A DNA stretch of 64,000 nt, from positions 10,591-74,590 of the forward strand of contig CAYZYG010000009.1 in NCBI GenBank assembly GCA_964481395.1, given 5' to 3'. The number at the start of each line of letters is the position of its first letter. The stretch's first letter is position 1. Positions 17,080-24,001 of this stretch are shown piece after piece. Origin of the DNA: JBFMFH01 sp964481395. GTDB taxonomy: Bacteria > Acidobacteriota > Vicinamibacteria > Vicinamibacterales > JAKQTR01. Below the pieces are notes generated by a model that did no database searches, was not told where the DNA came from, and saw only the letters and a program-made list of their open reading frames with translations. Made by a program: the position numbers and the translations under genes.

Positions 17080-18489
17080 CTACACGTGTCTGTACACTTC
17101 CCACCCGAGGTACGTCTCGAGCGCGTCCTCGATGGCTTCTGCCACGGTTTCCCGTGTCGCGGCCACGTGGTGTTCGAACCCCATGCGGCAGATGTACTGC
17201 AACAGGTCCTGGAAGCGCGGGATCTCGACGACCCCGTAGCCGCCGAACGTGTCGAGCGCATCGTCCGTGAAGCGCCCTTCGCCGACGTACGCCGCGATCG
17301 CGCCCCTGATCTCGTCCGTGGAGACGCGGCAGTAGGTGAACGGCCCGGGCGCGACCCGGCCGACAATCGTGCCGTACGTGTTCTCGCGGCCGACGGTGCC
17401 CGCGATGATCTCCTGGTAGTCCATCCGCTGCTCCGCAAAGAAAGCCCTCGGCAGGTTGGAGCAGTGGAAGACGACGGCCTTGTCGGGATCGTCGGCGTAG
17501 TTGTTGTTCCAGTCGAGGAGGGCGGCGGGCTTCTGCGAGGCCGCCTGCAGCACGTACATGCCGACGACACCGGCCACGTCCGTCTCGCAGCCACTGGGCA
17601 GGAGCGAGTCGGACATCATGCTCATCAGCGTGCACGGAACGATGCCGTAGAACTCCTCGAGCGCCGTCCAGCACTGGATGGCCGTGGCCGAGAGGTGCTT
17701 GTCCCGCACCCAGCGATCGATGGCGACGCCCAGTTTCGCCATCTTCATCAGGCTCAGCGTCGGGATTCCCTTTACGGATGTGTAGCCCATGACGGCGTCG
17801 AGCTTGGCCCTGACCTCCGGCTCCGCGTCCGGCATCTTCGCGATCCACCCGAGCGCCTCGGACAGGTCGAGGGTCTCGATGCTGATGCCCGACCGCTCGA
17901 GCAGTTTCTCGCTGTAGCGGACCGTGTTGAAAGCGGCCGGCCTGGCGCCAAGAGCGCCGATCCTCGCGTGCCTGAGGGCGCGGACCACGCGGCACGTCGC
18001 GCCGAAGCGGCGGAGGTCGTCTCGGAAGGACGCTGATGCCGGGTCGACGGTGTGCAGCGACGTCAGGGAGTAGCGGATGCCGTACTGCCGGAGGTTGTTG
18101 CAGACCGACATCTTGCCGCAGAAGGCATCGCGCCGGTGTGTGATGGTCATCCGGTCGCCCGCGTCGCTGAACGCGTGGATGAGGACCGGCACGTCGAGTT
18201 CGGCCCAGCGGAGGGTGTTGGCCACCGCCCGCTCGTCGCCGAAGTTCGGGAGCGTGACCAGCACGCCGTCGATCTCGTCTCGGTGGGCGCGCAACAGGTC
18301 CGCGCACGCCCGGGCCTCCTCGAGGCTCTCGACGGCGCCGTGGCGCGTTGCGTCCGGAGCCAGAGCAACCGACTGGAACCCTTCGGCTGCCAGGGCTTCA
18401 AGAACGGCCTGGCGGCCTGTTTCACACAGATGCGCCGGGAAAAACCCTCGGTTGCCGACGACGAGGGCGAGGGTGGTGGGCGTAGGCAT
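17080..18489 (-). CDS. L-fucose/L-arabinose isomerase-family protein, probable arabinose isomerase
   Basis: The 469-residue protein belongs to the FucI/AraA fold. Candidate metal-binding acids are the Glu in CWTALEEFYGIVPC and the Asp in SGCETDVAGVVGM, matching the conserved Glu/Asp pair of fucose and arabinose isomerases; a C-terminal His is available in GFEHHVAA. It is shorter than FucI (about 590) and its motifs look more FucI-like than classical AraA. It comes first in the operon before araB and araD, so I infer it supplies L-ribulose from L-arabinose and replaces AraA. An unrelated ketose/aldose substrate remains possible. Confidence 0.8.
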   Translation of the reverse strand: MPTPTTLALVVGNRGFFPAHLCETGRQAVLEALAAEGFQSVALAPDATRHGAVESLEEARACADLLRAHRDEIDGVLVTLPNFGDERAVANTLRWAELDVPVLIHAFSDAGDRMTITHRRDAFCGKMSVCNNLRQYGIRYSLTSLHTVDPASASFRDDLRRFGATCRVVRALRHARIGALGARPAAFNTVRYSEKLLERSGISIETLDLSEALGWIAKMPDAEPEVRAKLDAVMGYTSVKGIPTLSLMKMAKLGVAIDRWVRDKHLSATAIQCWTALEEFYGIVPCTLMSMMSDSLLPSGCETDVAGVVGMYVLQAASQKPAALLDWNNNYADDPDKAVVFHCSNLPRAFFAEQRMDYQEIIAGTVGRENTYGTIVGRVAPGPFTYCRVSTDEIRGAIAAYVGEGRFTDDALDTFGGYGVVEIPRFQDLLQYICRMGFEHHVAATRETVAEAIEDALETYLGWEVYRHV

Positions 18490-18742
18490 GCAACAGTTCT
18501 CCGTCAGGCAGGCGAGGGGCGGCCGACGCGGAGAACGTTATCACGGTCCGGGGGATGACCGGTACACGAAGACCGGGCCTCGAGATCCGGGAGCCGGGAT
18601 CCGGGATGCGGTCCTGCACGGCACAGACGCCTGGAACGGGCGCCGACAGGGCCGGTGGTACACGCCTCGACCGAGGGTCACAGACGAGCCATGCCGCGGC
18701 CTGCGGGCCCGCCTGTAGAATGATGGTCTCTGAGGAGCAGTC
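18490..18742. other. Divergent intergenic region with four-unit heptamer array
   Basis: This 253-nt gap lies between the arabinose operon (minus) and the thioredoxin-HEAT gene (plus) and must hold both promoters. At 18584-18611 there is a heptamer array (GATCCGG, GAGCCGG, GATCCGG, GATGCGG). No operator can be assigned with confidence. Confidence 0.55.
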
Positions 18743-19711
18743 GTGTTCAACCAGACTGAGGAAGCGTCAATCCGCGCGTGGAACGACGGGCTCGACGGCC
18801 ACGTGACGCTGCACGTGCTGCTGAGCGACGACACGAGGAGCGAACGTGTCGAAGCTTTTGCCAGGCAGTTCGCGGCGCTCGCGCCGCGCGTGGGCCTGGC
18901 CATCGACCGGAGGCCAGGCGCCGAGGCTCCATCGATGCACGTGAGCCGTCGCGTGCGGTACCTGGCCGTCCCTGTCGGGACCGAACTGGCGCCCTTTCTG
19001 GAGTGCGTCCGCCGCTTATCTCCATGCGTGACGGACGCCTCCCGATCCGCACTCGCCCGCGAGCCCGGTTCAGGCGACGCGGACGTGCACCTCTACGTGT
19101 CGCCGCACTGCCCGCATTGTCCGGTCGCGACGCGGGCGTTGTTCGGGCTGCTCGATGAAAACCCGGCGGCGAGACTCGTGGTCGTCGACGTGGACCTGCT
19201 GCCCGAAATGGCGACGCGCGACGCCGTTCGCTCGGTGCCGACGGTGCTGGTGGGCCGTCACTACCGCTCGACGGGGGCGATCTCGGTCGACGAGATTCGC
19301 CGGGCGCTGGCGAGCACCGAGCCCGATGCGGCCGCTATCGGTCGGCTGCTCGACGGGGGCGAGGCCGCAGCCGTGGCGGACATGATGGCTGAGGCCGGGC
19401 GGGTGTTTTCCACAGTCCTCGACCGCGTGGCACACGAGACGATGACCGTCCGGCTCGGGGCCATGGCCGCCCTGGAGCGGCTCATCGAGATCGCGCCCGA
19501 GGTGGCGGCCACCGCGGAGTCCGGGCTCTGGGAGCGGATCGCCGGCACCGGGCGCGAGGCGACGGGAGACGTGCTCTACATGCTCGGTGAGGCAGGGACA
19601 CCGGCCACCGTGCCGTGGCTCAGGGCGTTCCACGAGGCGACGGCGGATCCGGAGCTGCAGGAGGCGGTGACGGACGCCCTCGCGCGGCTGGCCGAGCGCG
19701 CAGAGCGCTGA
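18743..19711 (+). CDS. Two-domain thioredoxin-fold protein (CPHC) with C-terminal HEAT-like helices
   Basis: The GTG at 18743 is chosen because GAGGAG lies 6 nt upstream. Of 322 residues, about 15-100 resemble a degenerate thioredoxin fold without active-site cysteines. Residues about 110-195 are a glutaredoxin/thioredoxin-like domain with VSPHCPHCPVA, redox motif CPHC, and the cis-Pro loop SVPTVLV. This tandem arrangement recalls the protein disulfide oxidoreductases of thermophiles, in which both domains are active. The remaining 125 residues are HEAT-like helices (GAMAALERLIEIAPEV; ATVPWLRAFHEA). It has no signal peptide and is likely cytoplasmic. It converges on the gene that ends at 19806, also a thioredoxin-fold protein. 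Confidence 0.8.
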   Translation: MFNQTEEASIRAWNDGLDGHVTLHVLLSDDTRSERVEAFARQFAALAPRVGLAIDRRPGAEAPSMHVSRRVRYLAVPVGTELAPFLECVRRLSPCVTDASRSALAREPGSGDADVHLYVSPHCPHCPVATRALFGLLDENPAARLVVVDVDLLPEMATRDAVRSVPTVLVGRHYRSTGAISVDEIRRALASTEPDAAAIGRLLDGGEAAAVADMMAEAGRVFSTVLDRVAHETMTVRLGAMAALERLIEIAPEVAATAESGLWERIAGTGREATGDVLYMLGEAGTPATVPWLRAFHEATADPELQEAVTDALARLAERAER

Positions 19712-19742
19712 GGCCGCTGCACGCGGCGGGGCCGGGCCGGCC

Positions 19743-19772
19743 GGCGAGGTGGAGCGAGCGCCCCACCTCGCC
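19743..19772. terminator. Bidirectional terminator-like hairpin
   Basis: A perfect 10-bp inverted repeat, GGCGAGGTGG (19743-19752) and CCACCTCGCC (19763-19772) with a 10-nt loop, sits between two convergent genes. There is no T-run. Confidence 0.55.
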
Positions 19773-19805
19773 CGGTCTGGGCCTTCACAGCGGGCTAGCC
19801 CCGTG

Positions 19806-21758
19806 CTAGCGGGCGGCCTTGGCGCCAGCCGGCACGACGTACACCGACTCGAGCACCTTGTTCGATTCCTCGTCCTGCACGAAGGCCACGACCACGAGGT
19901 TGCCGGTGATCTCGTGCTTCTTCTGGCGGAACCGGTACTGGCCGTCCCGCTCCTTGACCTCGAACTCATCGAGGTGGGCCTTCGCGTCGGCGACGGCCTT
20001 GGCGATGTCGAACGTGTACTCGAACGTCCCGCCCTTGCCCGGCTGGAGGGCGAACCCCAGCACAGCCTTCGCGTCGACGGCCATGCTGCGCACGACCATG
20101 GGGTGGAAGCGTTCGCCGTTCTCGCCGCTGTAGGTGACCGACTCCTCGGCGAGCACGATCTGCAGTCGCGGCTTTACCGCCTTTGCCGAGAGTCTGGAAA
20201 CCGTGGCCCTGACTGTGACCGTCGCCGGCGCCGCGGTCGCCTGGAGGGCGATGCGCGCCCCCGGCTGCTCGGCGAGACGCTTCTCGATCGCGGGATCGAC
20301 CTTCGACTCGAAGATCGACTTCGCGTTGTCGGCGCTGCCGCCGCCGCCGTCGCGGTCACCGTCGAAGAAGTAGCTGGGCGAGCTGTTGACGGCGTAGTAC
20401 TGCCGTCGCGCGACCGTGGCAGGATTCACCATCGGGTCGGGCTGGGGAATGTGGACGTGGTAGTTCAGCAGGATGAAGTCGTCCCGGGTGTAACGTTCGT
20501 GCGCGGCATCGAAGGCGAGACCCGCCCCCACGCACGGAGGTCAACCCGCGCCGGGGAAGACCTCGGCCAGCACGGTCTTCCCGGTCGACCTCGCCCCGGC
20601 CTTCCGGGCGAACGGGGTGACGGCGAAACGCGTGTGATCGCGGCGGTAGCGCTCGTCGAGCATCGTCTCGAGACCGTCGAGCGAGCCGTTGTGCGTCTTG
20701 CTGTACACGGCCTCGAGTTCCTTGGTCTCGTCGGCCGTGATGCGGCCCGTGAGTGCGAGGGCACTCAGGTACTCGAGTTGCTGGACGTCGTTGCCGGCCT
20801 TCTTTGCGACCTCGGCCAGCGTTCGGGCAACCGGCGCCATGGCGCTGGCGGCCGGCTTGGCCGCGTAGGCCTCGTTCAGTGCCTTTACGCCTTCTGCGTC
20901 CTTGCCCCGCTTGACGAGAATCTGTCCGAGCGTCGCCAGCGCGGAGGCGCGGACCGACTTGAAGGCGGCCCGCATGTCATCGTCCGTGGGCGCCTCCGGC
21001 CGCGTGGGCGGGCGTGGCGGCGTGGCCGGCCGAGGGGGCGCGGGTGGTGCGAGACTGACCTGTGTCACCCCGCCCTTGGTCGAGAACCGGTAGGCGGGGG
21101 GCGGAGGCGCGGGCGTTGACGGTTCGGCCGCCGGCTTGTCAGTCGCGGGTCCTCCACCGGCCGCCGCCGGTTTCGGCTGGGAGGCCTGCGCCGTCATCTT
21201 CTCGTAGTTGGCGAGCGTGCGCTCGTACTGCTTCCGGCGCATGTCCATGTAGGCGCGCTCGTCCATGTCCGCGAGCGCCTTTCTGGCGAACTCCTCCGCT
21301 TCTTCGGAGTAGATACCCGCGTTCACCAGCCGAGACGCGAGGTTGGCGTACGTGGAGTAGATGGGTGTCGTGTCCGCTCGCTTCTCCGCCTCGGCGATCT
21401 CCGCCTCCGTGCCGGCGAGGAACTTCGCGCGTGAGTCCTTGTAGGCGGCGAGCACGGACGTGGTGATCTGGCTCCTGGCCATGCTGAGGAGCTGCGGCGT
21501 GGCTTTCGGGAAGTCGGCGATGAACTTCTCGAGCGCCTCCACACGCTTGAGCGGATTCGTCTCGCCGGCGGCCGCGTTGAAGGCCTTGGCTTCGTCGGGA
21601 AGCTCTTTCGCCGGCTCGGCCGGCTTCTGGGCACCGGCCGCGGCGGCAGGCTTCTGGTCGGGCGGCTTCTGCTGCGCCGTGTCCTGGGCGCGGGGCCACG
21701 ACGTCGCCGCGAGAACGAGGGCGATGATGAGAACGGTGAATCGACGGAATCGTGCCAT
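19806..21758 (-). CDS. Thioredoxin-fold selenoprotein with U-P-P-C motif (in-frame TGA read as selenocysteine)
   Basis: Translation from ATG 21758 (AGGAG with 7-nt spacing; signal peptide MARFRRFTVLIIALVLAA) stays open to an in-frame TGA at 20541-20543 (codon 406), then continues in the same frame to TAG at 19806, 650 residues in all. Around the TGA the protein reads KTVLAEVFPGAG-U-PPCVGAGLAFD. As I recall the family, relatives have TGA(E/Q)CPPCV here, so the TGA replaces the first Cys of a CPPC redox site. Thioredoxin-like features continue after it (DDFILLNYHVH, SSPSYFFDGD). Residues 30-400 hold a Lys/Ala/Pro-rich stretch, TPR-like helices and a Pro-rich linker. An mRNA hairpin fitting a SECIS element follows the TGA. 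A nonsense mutation or sequencing error is the alternative. It probably acts outside the cytoplasm in thiol-disulfide exchange or peroxide defence. Confidence 0.85.
20511..20543 (-). promoter_or_regulatory. Probable bacterial SECIS element
   Basis: Directly after the TGA the transcript folds as GGGGGCG (20529-20523), loop GGUCU (20522-20518), CGCCUUC (20517-20511): seven pairs, two of them G-U. The loop starts 18 nt after the UGA. From memory, E. coli fdhF also has 18 nt between its UGA and a GGUCU apical loop. SelB would recognise the G and U of this loop. Confidence 0.78.
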
Positions 21759-21834
21759 GGGGTGCTCCTTGAGCTGAGCGAGGAACAGTGCCGGGCATTC
21801 TAACATCGCCGGGGGCGGGCCCAAACCTTCGCCA

Positions 21835-22389
21835 TTATGGCGTTCGGGCGGGAGCGCGGCCTGCCATCCGAAGCAGTGTCGTGACCGTGCGCCAGTTCCG
21901 CGCCGTGGCGTCGACGCCAAGCAGGCGCTCGACGCGGTCGCCGAGCCGGGAGGGCCCGAAGCCATCGGGCGTGTAGAGGTAGAACGCCTTGCCGTCGAGG
22001 GCGAAGCGCTCGGTCGGCGACCGACGCGCATCCATGGCCACCAGGTCCGGGCTCGGGGGTCTACGCGCCAGGAAGAAGACGTGCACGCTTCGCGGGCTGG
22101 CGTCGGCCTCGGGAAACGGGTTGCCCGCGGCGGCGCGACGAAGCTCCGCGCCGGTGATCAGGAGGACGCGCGGCTCGAAGCCGCGCGTGCGGGCCACAGC
22201 CGCCGCGACGCGCGCCGGCAGACGACGGGCCGCCTCTGCCGGGCAGGAGAAGATCACGTTCCCGCTCTGGATGTAGGTGCGGACGTGGCGACACCCCTCG
22301 GCCTCGAACACCTCCCTGAGTTCCTTCATGGGCAAGGTGTTCCGGCCGAGGACGTTGATGCCGCGCAGCAGGGCGATGTAGGTGGGCAT
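21835..22389 (-). CDS. DUF1697 family protein
   Basis: The 184-residue cytoplasmic protein opens with MPTYIALLRGINVLGRN, the signature start of DUF1697, then LREVFEAEGCRHVRTYIQSGNV. The end (RNWRTVTTLLRMA) also matches the family's conserved NWRTV segment. Its biochemical function is not known. It lies 17 nt downstream of the DUF1579 gene and 76 nt upstream of the selenoprotein gene on the same strand, so co-transcription is possible. Confidence 0.9.
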   Translation of the reverse strand: MPTYIALLRGINVLGRNTLPMKELREVFEAEGCRHVRTYIQSGNVIFSCPAEAARRLPARVAAAVARTRGFEPRVLLITGAELRRAAAGNPFPEADASPRSVHVFFLARRPPSPDLVAMDARRSPTERFALDGKAFYLYTPDGFGPSRLGDRVERLLGVDATARNWRTVTTLLRMAGRAPARTP

Positions 22390-22406
22390 GAGCGTGCGGG
22401 ACCGCC

Positions 22407-22883
22407 CTACGGCTTCCTCCGGTAACGCGCCAGCATGAAACGCTGCCAGGTGCCGTCCGGCTTCTGCATCTCGGACGACAAGGTGCGCTCATCGTCACTG
22501 ACGATCTCGATGATGTCGTGGTACTTCGCCATGCCGCCGTCGAAACCCGGGCCATCGGCACTGAGCGTCAGCACGCGCTGGGCGCTGTCGAGCGTGCCTT
22601 CCCCGTAAATCCACAGGTGCGTCATGCACGACGCGATGAACGTGCCGACGAAGCACTTCCGGGCCGGGTCGTAGCCGAGAGTCATCACCGACGTCATCTC
22701 GCCATCCGGGCTGCTGACGAGACCTTCGGCGATCGCCCACATGCCGCCCAGCGACCGGACGGACTCGGTTCCCGACGACTGGTAGGGGGGCTGGTCCGGA
22801 CCCATGTTGGCTTCGCCCTCGAAGGTCCACTCGCCGACCAGCTTCTGCAGCCACTCGTGCTCTGCCTGGGGTTTCTCGGTCAT
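22407..22883 (-). CDS. DUF1579 family protein
   Basis: ATG at 22883 is preceded by GGAG 7 nt upstream, giving 158 residues. The pattern HEWLQKLVGEWTFEGEANMGP is the family's start, followed by a calycin-like beta-barrel (SVRSLGGMWAIAEGL; MTLGYDPARKCFVGTFI; DGTWQRFMLARYRR). DUF1579 proteins are small barrels, probably ligand-binding, with no proven role. No signal peptide is seen. It is the first gene of a possible operon with DUF1697 and the selenoprotein gene, and it is divergent from a toxin-antitoxin pair. Confidence 0.88.
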   Translation of the reverse strand: MTEKPQAEHEWLQKLVGEWTFEGEANMGPDQPPYQSSGTESVRSLGGMWAIAEGLVSSPDGEMTSVMTLGYDPARKCFVGTFIASCMTHLWIYGEGTLDSAQRVLTLSADGPGFDGGMAKYHDIIEIVSDDERTLSSEMQKPDGTWQRFMLARYRRKP

Positions 22884-23094
22884 GTCGGGTCTCCTGCGCC
22901 CTGTCGATCTGCATGACGCGGCGCCGGGGCAGCCGCCCCTGGCGCGCGCCGCTGTGTTGTGCTGTCGTGAGGCCGAACGGTCACAGTATACCCGGACCGA
23001 CCTGGTGCTCCCGCTGGAACCGTTGCGAACCGGGCGCCGCGCTCCGGAACTTCGACAACGAACCACTGATACGGGCCACCGGTGGACGTGTTAC

Positions 23095-23118
23095 ACTAGT
23101 CAGAAGACTAGTCAGAAG
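23095..23118 (+). promoter_or_regulatory. Tandem 12-bp repeat, probable autoregulatory operator of toxin-antitoxin pair
   Basis: The 12-mer ACTAGTCAGAAG occurs twice head to tail, each copy holding the self-complementary ACTAGT; GACTAGTC spans the junction. The second copy runs into the ribosome binding site (AGAAGGAG) of the antitoxin gene. Phd/YefM antitoxins usually bind short palindromes here to repress their own operon. Confidence 0.6.
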
Positions 23119-23127
23119 GAGACTGTC

Positions 23128-23385
23128 ATGCCCGCGTGGCCGGTTCAGGATGCGAAGGCGAGATTCAGTGAACTGCTCGAGACCTGCCTGGCCGAAGGGC
23201 CTCAGGTGGTGACGAAGCGGGGAGCCGAGGCGGCCGTTCTGGTGCCGGTCGAGCAGTGGCGCCGGCTCGAAACGTCGGCGCGCCCGACCCTGAAGTCGCT
23301 GCTGCTGTCCGATCGCGGTCGCACGCGCCTGACGATTCCGAAGCGGGGCAGCGCCAGGCGCCGCGGGTCGGCGACGCTGGAGTGA
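23128..23385 (+). CDS. Phd/YefM-type antitoxin
   Basis: ATG at 23128 is chosen because AAGGAG lies 7 nt upstream. The 85-residue product shows the Phd/YefM N-terminal DNA-binding pattern: WPVQDAKARFSELLETCLAEGPQVVTKRG followed in the same fold by AAVLVPVEQWRRLE. The C-terminal 35 residues are basic and variable and would bind and neutralise the toxin. The toxin gene starts 5 nt after the stop. An operator-like tandem repeat precedes it. Confidence 0.9.
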   Translation: MPAWPVQDAKARFSELLETCLAEGPQVVTKRGAEAAVLVPVEQWRRLETSARPTLKSLLLSDRGRTRLTIPKRGSARRRGSATLE

Positions 23386-23390
23386 CCTGC

Positions 23391-23804
23391 ATGTTCCTGC
23401 TCGACACCAACGTCGTCTCGGAATTGCGCAAACCGCGGCCTCATGGCGCCGTTCTGGCCTGGCTGGAAGGGGTGGAGGACCGGCGTCTGTTCGTGTCGGC
23501 CGTCACGCTCGCCGAGATTCAGGCGGGCATCGAACTGACCCGTCAGCAGGACACGATCAAGGCCGCCGAGATCGAGTCATGGCTGGATCAGGTCGCGGAG
23601 TCATGGAACGTCCTGCCGATGGACGTCGCGGCATTCCGGCTGTGGGCGAGGCTGATGCACGGCAGGCCGGACGCCCTCTACGAAGATGCGATGATCGCGG
23701 CCACCGCCCGCGTGCATCACCTCACGGTGGTCACACGCAACGTCCAGGACTTCGCACCGTTTGACGTGTCGGTGCTGAACCCGTTCAGGACGGCGAGGCG
23801 CTGA
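23391..23804 (+). CDS. PIN-domain toxin (VapC/FitB-like ribonuclease)
   Basis: The 137-residue protein has the complete PIN set: Asp5 in MFLLDTNVVSE, Glu in TLAEIQAGIE, Asp in YEDAMIAATA and the last Asp in VVTRNVQDF. These acids hold the Mg ions used to cut RNA. GGAG sits 9 nt before the ATG, overlapping the end of the antitoxin gene. It is paired with a Phd-type rather than VapB-type antitoxin, which is common. The cognate RNA target is unknown. Confidence 0.92.
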   Translation: MFLLDTNVVSELRKPRPHGAVLAWLEGVEDRRLFVSAVTLAEIQAGIELTRQQDTIKAAEIESWLDQVAESWNVLPMDVAAFRLWARLMHGRPDALYEDAMIAATARVHHLTVVTRNVQDFAPFDVSVLNPFRTARR

Positions 23805-24001
23805 GTGGGTCGAGTCACACGTACGGCCTCTTCGCACGTCCGCGCTCGATGGCCGCCGTTGTTCCCTCGCCACGCAGCCTGAGCGCGCGAGTTCATCACC
23901 ATGACTGCCCATCGACGGACCGAAAGGCCCGCCAGGCCGAGAAGACGTCGGCGCCATGAGGCCCGCCGCCGCAACCGGCGGTGCGCTGGTAACAGGGTCT
24001 G

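Noticed and set aside
20529..20543. Two separate genes or a pseudogene at 19806-22031, split by a stop codon
   Set aside because: The two parts are in the same frame with only 9 nt between the TGA and the second part's supposed GTG start. The junction rebuilds a U-P-P-C redox site, and a SECIS-like hairpin follows. No other damage is visible.
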